8,312 bases of DNA from an uncultured bacterium. Lineage in GTDB: Bacteria; Planctomycetota; DG-23; SLPQ01. This document shows positions 1 through 6,293 of this stretch, in pieces (within the stretch, counting starts at the first letter, position 1; each line of letters starts with the position of its first letter). The stretch lies in NCBI GenBank assembly GCA_937863625.1, contig CALMGO010000471.1, forward strand, positions 1-8,312. The letters are read 5' to 3'. A model generated the notes under the pieces. The model was not told the origin of the DNA. It saw only the letters and a list, made by a program, of their open reading frames with translations, and ran no database searches. The translations under genes were made by a program, and so were the position numbers.

Positions 1-1614
1 GACGGCATTGTCGGGTGATTCGGGCGGCATCACGTCCGAGGCGAAGAGCCCCTTGAGCGGTATGATGAGGCCGTGCGTTTCCTGCCCCGCGGCCTTGCGG
101 AAATCATCGAGCGTATCGTAAACCGTGCCGTTCCACTTGGAGAACTTCGCAAACGGGCCGCCGACGTAGCCGTTGTAGTCGAACGAGACGTCATTGAGCT
201 TAGGACTGATATCCAAGGCATACGAGGCGTCGCCGCCGACAAAGAGGTTGTTGGACGCGATGATGTGGTAGAGAGGGACGCTCGTATGCACCCACATCGG
301 CGCGAGTTCGCCTGCGGGCCTGACGCTCGTATTGTTTATGAGCAGGACGCCGTGGGGGCTGTTATGGAGTTTGTAGGGTTCGAAATTGTTATTGTACTGT
401 GCGTTGCGGAAGATATAGACGGGCCCTCCGAAGACGGGCTGGGTGCTGATGCCCTGGCAGCAGTTGGTCATGCGGTTGTCAAAACAGCGGATGTTCTGTG
501 CGCCGTTGTCGCACTCGATACCGTCGTCGGCGGATTCGCTGATTTCATTATTGTAGAAATCATTGGCCGTCTTGGGCTGGTCGCCTGAGCCGTGTATGCC
601 GTCGCCCCATGATTTCATTCTGTTGAACGCCACTACCGTGCCTTCGCCGGAGACATTGACGGCGTGGACGTCGGTGACGTCGTAGCTCTTGCCCTTGTAG
701 TCGAAGATGGTGTTGGGGTAGCAAATCCTCGTGCCGTTCAGCTCCCAGGGGACCCAACCGTCAAAGACGCAGTCTAAGACGGCATTGCCCTTGAGGGGAT
801 TGCGCGTGGCGGTGAATCCGTTGTCGGTGTCGTAGACGTGACAGTAACGCATGACGATGTAAGAGGACTCGTGCGCGACCAGGGCGTATTCGGCGTTGGC
901 GATGGAGAGATGCCAGAACCACACATGCGCGAGGGCATCGACCGTCACGGCCCTTTCGCCGCCGTCGCCTTTGAGGAGAGCGGAATTATCCGAGGGGCCG
1001 AGCCACACGATGGGCTTGCCTTGTGTGCCGCTTTTGGTGAAAGTGAACGGCCCTGCGTAAGTGCCCGATGCCAGTTGCATGATGTCGCCTGGTTCGGCTG
1101 CAGCGTCGGCGGACTTGAGGCCCTTGAACGGGTCGTCCTTCGTACCGGAGCCGCCGCCGTCGCCGGGCGCCACGAAACGGATGCGGGCGTCCGCGGGCAG
1201 AACCGGCTCGATGCGCGTCGTCGCGGTGACAATCCTCTCGGCGTTGCCGCCGTCGGGGTCCTTGAGGTTGAGCTTCACATCGTAGGTAGTCCCCGGTTCG
1301 AGATTGAATATGCTGCCGGCGAAGAGCACCTGACCCTCGGGTACCTTGTCGACCTTGCCGGTCGAGTCAACGCGCCACAGCGGCATCGCCTCACGCCACT
1401 CGGTATCGCCGGCCTTGCGATAGTGAAGGTCGACGGCGGCGTTGGCGTTATCGTCGCCGGTTATGAACCACTCGACGCCGAGGCAGATGAAGGTCGGCTC
1501 CTCGATGACGAGTTTATCCGCTTTGGATGCGTCGGATGCGAGTACGGGGCCGCACATCGCCAAGAGCGAACCCGTCACTGCCAGCGCCGCTACGAACCAG
1601 GACGTTTTGCCCAT
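1..1614 (-). CDS. Secreted right-handed parallel beta-helix protein with N-terminal Fn3-like domain (C-terminus cut off by window)
   Basis: The frame is open from the ATG at 1614 to the window edge, giving 538 residues with no stop. The start is supported by GGAGG six bases upstream and by a signal peptide: a Lys at residue 3, a hydrophobic stretch at about 6-25, and a probable VLA/SD cleavage after Ala26. Cys21 sits in LLAMC, but Met at -1 argues against a lipoprotein. Residues about 36-133 look like a fibronectin type III-like beta sandwich (LEPGTTYDVKL strand near 105-115). From about 145 a parallel beta-helix follows, opening with a segment rich in Gly and Asp and then PGDIMQLASGTY, with later turns such as WGDGIHGSG (336-344), SADDGIECDNG (361-371) and NCCQGIS (384-390). 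The tail at 478-515 (FDYNGY, FSKWNGTVYDTLDDFRKAAGQE) resembles the end of many such proteins, so probably only a short C-terminus is missing. The fold is that of polysaccharide lyases and related surface proteins, but I cannot name a substrate or catalytic residues. Confidence 0.88.
   Translation of the reverse strand, partial: MGKTSWFVAALAVTGSLLAMCGPVLASDASKADKLVIEEPTFICLGVEWFITGDDNANAAVDLHYRKAGDTEWREAMPLWRVDSTGKVDKVPEGQVLFAGSIFNLEPGTTYDVKLNLKDPDGGNAERIVTATTRIEPVLPADARIRFVAPGDGGGSGTKDDPFKGLKSADAAAEPGDIMQLASGTYAGPFTFTKSGTQGKPIVWLGPSDNSALLKGDGGERAVTVDALAHVWFWHLSIANAEYALVAHESSYIVMRYCHVYDTDNGFTATRNPLKGNAVLDCVFDGWVPWELNGTRICYPNTIFDYKGKSYDVTDVHAVNVSGEGTVVAFNRMKSWGDGIHGSGDQPKTANDFYNNEISESADDGIECDNGAQNIRCFDNRMTNCCQGISTQPVFGGPVYIFRNAQYNNNFEPYKLHNSPHGVLLINNTSVRPAGELAPMWVHTSVPLYHIIASNNLFVGGDASYALDISPKLNDVSFDYNGYVGGPFAKFSKWNGTVYDTLDDFRKAAGQETHGLIIPLKGLFASDVMPPESPDNAV
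1531..1614 (-). other. Signal peptide of the beta-helix protein
   Basis: This covers approximately residues 1-28: a short N-region with one Lys, a hydrophobic core (WFVAALAVTGSLLAM), and a small-residue cleavage site VLA followed by Ser-Asp. It points to Sec export to the periplasm, cell surface or medium. The alternative lipobox reading at LLAMC is weaker because Met directly before Cys is atypical. Confidence 0.75.
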
Positions 1615-1758
1615 CGTGAGCCTCCATTCAAGTTGAGTCAGTCAAACTGCCGTACAGAGAAGGGTTCCGCGCAGTGGCGGCCGCGCGAACACAACATGTG
1701 ATTCTACAAGCGGGGGCGCTGGAATCCAGCAGGGCGACGCTTGTTGTGTAAATGCCGG
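1615..1758. other. Intergenic gap between two same-strand genes
   Basis: This 144-bp spacer lies between the activase stop and the beta-helix start. Apart from the nested hairpin and the GGAGG ribosome-binding site of the beta-helix gene (1621-1625 on the minus strand), I see no clear promoter. A TAGAAT hexamer at 1706-1701 lacks a convincing -35 box at normal spacing, and a TTGACT near 1642 lacks a -10. The beta-helix gene may therefore be expressed partly by read-through from the activase promoter. Confidence 0.5.
1706..1744 (-). terminator. Nested hairpin downstream of the activase gene (possible weak terminator or RNA processing/stability element)
   Basis: The outer 7-bp arms are ACAAGCG (1706-1712) and CGCTTGT (1738-1744). 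The inner 5-bp arms are GCTGG (1718-1722) and CCAGC (1726-1730) with a 3-base loop, separated from the outer stem by an internal loop. A second, competing pair, ACACAAC (1689-1695) and GTTGTGT (1743-1749), could extend or rearrange the fold. On the minus strand the hairpin begins 15 bases after the activase stop codon and is followed by AGAATC rather than a run of T, so it is not a classical intrinsic terminator. It could slow transcription, mark the 3' end with Rho, or stabilise the mRNA end. Confidence 0.35.
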
Positions 1759-4700
1759 TCAAATGGTCGCGGCGTCCCTGACGGGTCTGCCCGCGGGGTG
1801 CGGCGGGTGCGCGGCGCGGTGGTATTGCTTTACCTGGTGGGCAAAAGCTTCGAGGCGTGTCTGGAAGGTGGCGTCTTCCTGTCCGTCGTAGGCGATGCTC
1901 AGGATGGGGAAGAGGCCTTTTTCCTGGTGGACGCGCTTTAGTATGGCGGCTGATATCGTGCCGGGCATGCAGGTGAACGGCATGACGTTTACGACGCCTG
2001 AAACGTGGTCCTTGTGGTGCTCGATGGTCTTGGCGATGGTCAACACTGCCTCTCCTTCGAACGAATCGTGCAGATAAGGCATGGCTGACTCGAGCACAAG
2101 ACGCACCGGCGGCTCGATAGTGTGGCGCAGCAGCCGTCGGAAGGGTCTGCCGAGGCGTTTTTCGTCGAAGTGCTGGACGGCGTCCTTGGTGGCGGTTATG
2201 AAAACCTCCGGGAAATCCTTCTCGGCAAGGGCGTTTCGACGGCTGGTGTAGTTGGTATAGAAAATCCATTCCGCGAAGGTCGCGAGCTCCGTTTCGAGGC
2301 CGAGGACTTCGAGGCGGCGGATCACGTCGTTATTGGCGCACTCACTCTGACGGACGTATATCTCGCCGACGACACCGACGAGGGGTTTGGAGCGCGGCGC
2401 ACGAACGGGGATGTCATGAAAATCGCGCGCTGCGTCCCTCAAGGCGTCGAGCGGGTCATGGCCGTCTTCGATAGCCTCGCACAAATAGTCGAGGCAGCGC
2501 TGGAAGACCCTGTCCGTCTCCCCGGGGTTTACCTCATAGGGCCGCGTCTGGTGGAGGGTCTTCAAGAGCAGGTCTACGGAGACGAGCCCCTGCCATCCCG
2601 GCCGGCTGGGATCGCCGGAGATGCCTTTGAATTCCTGGTAGAAATTGCGGCCCTGAGTAGGGGCAAAGATGGGGACATCGCCGCGTCCTATGTCGTTCAA
2701 GACAAGGCGGTGGAGTTTGTGGTACTGGCCGAACCGGCAGGGGCCCGTTCCCGAAGGCATGAAGAAAGCGCTCTTTGAAGGGTTGAAGCCGGGCTCGGAG
2801 ATTTTTCTGACCATGTCGCCGGTGGTGATTATGGCGGGGAGGCACTCTTTTCCGATGGTGTAGCGTCGGCCGATCTGGACGGACTCTTCGTCCGAGGGCG
2901 CGAGCGCCTCCGAGGGGATGCCTACCGAGCGGAAGGCCGCGGCCAGGGCATGTGCGTGCTCGCACATATGGGGGATGTAGAGCGTGCGGTTTTCGCGGAT
3001 GGCGATCTCGGGGAAAAGCCGCACGCGAGGCTCCGGCTTGAACTCGACATTGGCGAGGCTGTCAAGCCACGCTTCAAGCCTGGTAATGACGCCGGCGTCG
3101 GCGGAGTGCTCGTCTATCTCAAGCAGCAGAGCGGGTTTCTTGCCTATCGTGCGCTGGAAAAAGCCGCTCAGGAAGGAGTCCGGGCCGCAGCCGAAATTGG
3201 TGATGTAGATCGCGTCGAAATCGGGATCGACGGCGAGTCTTTCGGCGACGGAAAGGATTTTCTGGCCGTACTTCCAGTACATGTTGTCCCAGTCGGACGA
3301 AAGCGGAGTCCCTTCGGACAGCAGCGCATCCATCGGGACGGGCAGGACTCCGAGGTCGAGGAGCTTCTTCGGGAGGTCGAGGTTTAACGCGCGGTCGCAT
3401 GTGTTGTAAGGCCTTCCGATGAGGATGACCTTTCGCACGTTCGCGGGCGCAGTCTTGATGACCCTGGCGGCGCGGCGGGAAAAGCGGCTGCGGAATTTCT
3501 GCTGCGCGGCGAACGCGGCGTCAAGCGCGGCAACCACGTCGCGCCTGTTGGAACCATAGTCCCGCGCAAACGCGAGCATCTCCCTCAAGAGGTGACCCTT
3601 GCCCCTGCCAAAGTGGACAACCGGGGCAACGATATCAAGCCCCTCGGCCCTTTCGTCAAAAGTGGCTCGCATGACGTAGGGTATCGTCTGCACATAGGGG
3701 CAGAGGTGGTTGTCGAGCTGGTCGTTGGGCTCTTTGGGCATCGACACGATGCTGGGGAGAAAGATGCGGGTAACGCCGTTCTCAGCGAGCCACGCGATAT
3801 GACCGGAAGTCAGCTTTGCGGGGAAGCAGAACTCGGTGGCGCTTCGCTCGGTGGAGTTGGAGATAATGGGGCGAGTCGTCTGGGGACTGACGACGACGGT
3901 GAATCCGAGCTTGGTGAGAAAGGCCTTCCAGAAGGGTAGAAGGTCATATTCGAAAAGTGCGCGCGGGATGCCTATTTTGCCGAGATGTTTCTTTTTCGGC
4001 GGGCTTGCGTAGTCCGCGTTCAGGAGCTCCTCGCGAAACGCGAAGAGGTCAGGAAGCGCGCCGTCGGCGGATTTGGGGCCCTTGAGGTTATACTTATCGC
4101 AGCGGCTGCCGTAGAAGAGGGGCTCGCGGCCCTCCATGAGGACTTTTCTGATTTCACAACTGTTGGCGCAGCCTTTGCATTCGAAGGTTTCGAGTTTGTA
4201 GGCGCGTTCGGCGAGGTCAAAGCCGCGGAAGGACGACTTTTCGCGGTTATGGGTCTTCTGATATTCGCGGGCAAGCAAGGCTGCGCCTATGGCGCCGGTG
4301 ACGTCGTGGTGGCGCGGGACGGTGACGCCTCGGCCGGTGATTTTCTCAAACGCGGCGAGTACGGCACGGTTTGCGGCGGTGCCTCCCTGGAAGAAGATTT
4401 TTTTGCCGATTCGGCGGTGGCCGACGACGCGGTTGAGGTAATTATGGACGATCGAGTAGGCCAGGCCGCTTACGAGCTGCGGGACGCTTGCCCCGCGGTG
4501 CGCCTGCGCGACGATGTCGCTTTGCATGAAGACGGTGCAGCGCTCTCCGAGGCGGACGGGGTCATCACAGGAGAGGGCGAGGTCGGAGAATTCGCCCTTT
4601 ATGTTTATGTCGAGGCGCTCGGCCTGTTCCTCAAGAAAGGAACCCGTACCGGCGGCGCAGACGTAGTTCATGGCGAAATCGATGACGACGCCGTTTTCGA

Positions 4701-6003
4701 GGCTGATAAATTTGGAGTCCTGGCCGCCGATTTCAAATATCGTGTCCACTTCGGGGTCGAGGGCGGCCGCGCCTCGCGCCTGGGCGGTTATCTCGTTGCG
4801 GACGGTATCCGCGCCGACGAGGTCGCCGGTGAGGTATCGTCCGGATCCGGTAGTGCCGACGCCGCGGACGTTAAGGCGGGGGCCGACCTTTTGCCAGATT
4901 TCCTTGAGACCGGCGCGGACCGCCTCTATGGGACGCCCGGCCGTCATGAGGTAACTCTTGGCGAGGACATTGCCGGATTCGTCGAGTGCGACCACGTTGG
5001 TACTGATGGAGCCGACGTCGATGCCGAGGTAGGCGTCAATGGTGTCGGGGGCATCGGCGGGGACGCCTTCGGCGGGGCCGATGTAGTGGCGCGACTCGGC
5101 GCCGGGGTAGAACGAGAGCTTCTCCAAGGTGCGCCCGAGCGAGCGGGTTTTGTTCAGGTAGTCTATAAGGCCGTCAATGCCGGTGAACCCCGACCCTGCG
5201 CCGGCGTCTGCGGCCAGAAGGACAGCGCCTATGGCGCCCATGGACGCATAGCGGGTCGGGACGATAAACGCGTCGTCCGGGACTTCGAGGACGTCTTTTA
5301 AGGCGCGGACGACGACGGCGTTGGCGGCGACGCCTCCCTGGAAGAGTATGGGCGTCGGGAAGGAGACGCCCTTGCCGAGGTTGGATTTGAAGTTTCTGGC
5401 CATGGCGTAGGCGAGCCCGGCGATGATGTCGTAGTCGGGGGTGGCCATCTGCTGGAGGTGTATCATGTCGCTTTTGGCGAAGACGCTGCAGCGGCCGGCG
5501 ACCCTCGGCGGGATCTCGGACTTCATACCGGCGGCGGCAAATTCTTCGATGGAGTATCCGAGGCGGGTGGCCTGCTCGTCGAGAAACGAGCCGGTGCCCG
5601 CGGCGCAGCTGGTATTCATGGCGAAATCGCGAATGGAACCGTCCGGATTGACGAAAATGAGCTTGGAATCCTCACCGCCGATATCGATTACGGTGCGGGC
5701 CTGGGGATACAACTGGTGGGCGGCGCGGGCGGCTGCGGCGACTTCGTTTACGAAATGCGCCCCCGTTTGGTCACAAACAGCCTTGCCGCCGCTTCCTGTG
5801 ACGGCCAGCCGGGATATGGCGCCGAGGTGCCAGGTTTCAAGGACGCGTGCGAGTGCGGAGGCCGCCTGCTCGACAGGCCTGCCGTTGTGGCGCAGGTAAT
5901 CCTCGCGGAGAATCGCTCCGTCGGGCGACACAACGACCACGTTAACGCTTATTGAACCGACGTCAAGGCCAACCGATACGCCTGATGAATGTCCTGGAGC
6001 CAT
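1759..6003 (-). CDS. Fused acyl-CoA dehydratase activase-like Fe-S ATPase (two BcrAD/BadFG domains, DUF2229, HgdB-like C-terminus)
   Basis: The gene is complete at 1414 residues, the usual size for this fused family (COG1924 + COG3580 + COG3581). Two ASKHA-fold ATPase domains lie in tandem. Domain 1 (about 9-265) has GLDVGSIS, DIGGEDSK (107-114), CAAGTGSFL with Cys133, GRCSVF with Cys172, and FQGGVAAN. Domain 2 (about 325-580) has GIDVGSIST, EIGGQDSK (424-431), CAAGTGSFL with Cys449, GERCTVF with Cys489, and FQGGTAAN. HgdC-type activators hold one [4Fe-4S] cluster between two subunits with this cysteine pair and use ATP hydrolysis to push an electron to an acceptor enzyme. A CxxCxxxC group (609, 612, 616) plus Cys635 follows. 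A DUF2229-like region (about 675-990; Cys726, 768, 869, 939) and an HgdB-like region (about 1005-1395; Cys1014, 1054, 1089, 1345) complete it. The protein is cytoplasmic and oxygen-sensitive by analogy. Its substrate is unknown and no separate dehydratase subunits are encoded nearby. The start at 6003 is supported by AAGGGGGA upstream and a strong promoter. Confidence 0.95.
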   Translation of the reverse strand: MAPGHSSGVSVGLDVGSISVNVVVVSPDGAILREDYLRHNGRPVEQAASALARVLETWHLGAISRLAVTGSGGKAVCDQTGAHFVNEVAAAARAAHQLYPQARTVIDIGGEDSKLIFVNPDGSIRDFAMNTSCAAGTGSFLDEQATRLGYSIEEFAAAGMKSEIPPRVAGRCSVFAKSDMIHLQQMATPDYDIIAGLAYAMARNFKSNLGKGVSFPTPILFQGGVAANAVVVRALKDVLEVPDDAFIVPTRYASMGAIGAVLLAADAGAGSGFTGIDGLIDYLNKTRSLGRTLEKLSFYPGAESRHYIGPAEGVPADAPDTIDAYLGIDVGSISTNVVALDESGNVLAKSYLMTAGRPIEAVRAGLKEIWQKVGPRLNVRGVGTTGSGRYLTGDLVGADTVRNEITAQARGAAALDPEVDTIFEIGGQDSKFISLENGVVIDFAMNYVCAAGTGSFLEEQAERLDINIKGEFSDLALSCDDPVRLGERCTVFMQSDIVAQAHRGASVPQLVSGLAYSIVHNYLNRVVGHRRIGKKIFFQGGTAANRAVLAAFEKITGRGVTVPRHHDVTGAIGAALLAREYQKTHNREKSSFRGFDLAERAYKLETFECKGCANSCEIRKVLMEGREPLFYGSRCDKYNLKGPKSADGALPDLFAFREELLNADYASPPKKKHLGKIGIPRALFEYDLLPFWKAFLTKLGFTVVVSPQTTRPIISNSTERSATEFCFPAKLTSGHIAWLAENGVTRIFLPSIVSMPKEPNDQLDNHLCPYVQTIPYVMRATFDERAEGLDIVAPVVHFGRGKGHLLREMLAFARDYGSNRRDVVAALDAAFAAQQKFRSRFSRRAARVIKTAPANVRKVILIGRPYNTCDRALNLDLPKKLLDLGVLPVPMDALLSEGTPLSSDWDNMYWKYGQKILSVAERLAVDPDFDAIYITNFGCGPDSFLSGFFQRTIGKKPALLLEIDEHSADAGVITRLEAWLDSLANVEFKPEPRVRLFPEIAIRENRTLYIPHMCEHAHALAAAFRSVGIPSEALAPSDEESVQIGRRYTIGKECLPAIITTGDMVRKISEPGFNPSKSAFFMPSGTGPCRFGQYHKLHRLVLNDIGRGDVPIFAPTQGRNFYQEFKGISGDPSRPGWQGLVSVDLLLKTLHQTRPYEVNPGETDRVFQRCLDYLCEAIEDGHDPLDALRDAARDFHDIPVRAPRSKPLVGVVGEIYVRQSECANNDVIRRLEVLGLETELATFAEWIFYTNYTSRRNALAEKDFPEVFITATKDAVQHFDEKRLGRPFRRLLRHTIEPPVRLVLESAMPYLHDSFEGEAVLTIAKTIEHHKDHVSGVVNVMPFTCMPGTISAAILKRVHQEKGLFPILSIAYDGQEDATFQTRLEAFAHQVKQYHRAAHPPHPAGRPVRDAATI

Positions 6004-6006
6004 CCC

Positions 6007-6017
6007 TTTTCCCCCTT
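6007..6017 (-). promoter_or_regulatory. Ribosome-binding site of the activase gene
   Basis: On the minus strand the bases before the ATG read AAGGGGGAAAAGGG. The AAGGGGG part is about seven bases from the start codon, a normal Shine-Dalgarno distance, and decides the choice of the 6003 start. This start places the first nucleotide-binding motif GLDVGSIS only about a dozen residues from the N-terminus, as expected for the family. Confidence 0.65.
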
Positions 6018-6050
6018 AGCGAGTTCAGAAGGGCTTCATCGGTCGCAACA

Positions 6051-6079
6051 ATTCTATGCGAACCCCGCAAAAATGTCAA
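6051..6079 (-). promoter_or_regulatory. Near-consensus sigma70-type promoter for the activase gene
   Basis: Read on the minus strand, a perfect TTGACA -35 box (6079-6074) is followed by exactly 17 bases and a TAGAAT -10 box (6056-6051, five of six matches). Transcription should begin near 6044, giving a leader of about 40 bases before the ATG at 6003. The quality of the match, the correct spacing and the position directly upstream of a large gene make this the best regulatory call in the window. No obvious operator palindrome overlaps it. Confidence 0.75.
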
Positions 6080-6159
6080 CGGAAGAGCGCAGCGCGGCTT
6101 TTTGAGGGTTTTGACTGCGGATGTCTCTGTGCGGATTACATTATTCGGGAATTTCAGCT

Positions 6160-6187
6160 ATGACAGAGTGTCTTTAGTGTATAAACT
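6160..6187 (+). promoter_or_regulatory. Candidate promoter for the repeat-protein gene
   Basis: ATGACA (6160-6165, five of six to the -35 consensus) is followed by 16 bases and TAAACT (6182-6187, four of six). The overlapping TATAAA at 6180-6185 is a better -10 but leaves only 14 bases of spacing. The segment is AT-rich compared with the coding DNA around it. A second possibility is TTGACT at 6111-6116 with a weak GATTAC 17 bases on. Either would give a leader of about 100-150 bases before the ATG at 6294. The call is tentative. Confidence 0.33.
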
Positions 6188-6218
6188 ATTGTTTTCGGAG
6201 CAGTTGTGTCAATTCCGG

Positions 6219-6238
6219 GGTTAGGTCAGGTTAGACCC
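6219..6238 (+). repeat. Short GGTTAG direct repeat overlapping a GGTC/GACC hairpin in the leader
   Basis: GGTTAG occurs at 6219-6224 and again at 6229-6234, exactly ten bases apart, about one helical turn. GGTC (6224-6227) and GACC (6234-6237) also form a 4-bp stem with a 6-base loop. The block lies between the candidate promoter and the ribosome-binding site of the repeat-protein gene. The phased direct repeat could be a binding site, the stem could act in the mRNA leader, or the block could be the remnant of a dispersed repeat. None of these is proven. Confidence 0.3.
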
Positions 6239-6280
6239 TTACTATTGCGCCGTTGCCGGTGCTTATTGGCGTCCAACGCT

Positions 6281-6285
6281 GGAGG
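6281..6285 (+). promoter_or_regulatory. Ribosome-binding site of the repeat-protein gene
   Basis: GGAGG at 6281-6285, extended as GGAGGTG, lies eight bases before the ATG at 6294, an ideal Shine-Dalgarno arrangement. It fixes the start of the plus-strand gene. A tiny GCGT/ACGC stem (6269-6272 with 6276-6279) sits immediately upstream, too small to call regulatory. Confidence 0.75.
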
Positions 6286-6293
6286 TGAACGAC

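Larger units (their letters stand above)
6004..6293. other. Divergent intergenic regulatory region
   Basis: This gap separates the head-to-head starts of the activase (minus strand) and the repeat protein (plus strand). Its central part, about 6130-6215, is noticeably AT-rich. It holds the strong minus-strand promoter, the weaker plus-strand candidate, the GGTTAG repeat and both ribosome-binding sites. I see no small gene, tRNA or recognised riboswitch in it. Confidence 0.7.

Noticed and set aside
73..588. A 171-codon plus-strand open frame near the left edge
   Set aside because: It is the antisense shadow of the C-terminal half of the beta-helix gene, with no domain resemblance.
838..1701. 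A 287-codon plus-strand open frame
   Set aside because: It lies antisense to the beta-helix gene, which has a signal peptide, ribosome-binding site and recognisable fold, and it runs across the spacer without a supporting ribosome-binding site or family.
1701..1706. TAGAAT on the minus strand as a -10 box for the beta-helix gene
   Set aside because: The hexamer 17 bases upstream matches the -35 consensus at only about two positions, and the site overlaps the hairpin arm.
3985..5301. A 438-codon open frame on the plus strand inside the activase gene
   Set aside because: It is exactly antisense to the conserved ATPase and DUF2229 coding sequence. Its translation is Gly/Val/Ala/Asp-rich with no recognisable domain, as expected from GC-rich third positions of the real gene on the other strand.
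6084..6105. GC-rich GCGCAGCGCGGC followed by TTTTT as a possible intrinsic terminator on the plus strand
   Set aside because: Only a 3-bp stem can form, and no plus-strand gene ends upstream of it.
5952..6224. A 90-codon plus-strand open frame covering the intergenic region
   Set aside because: It starts inside the activase gene on the opposite strand, overlaps the strong activase promoter, and shows no family likeness or clear ribosome-binding site.
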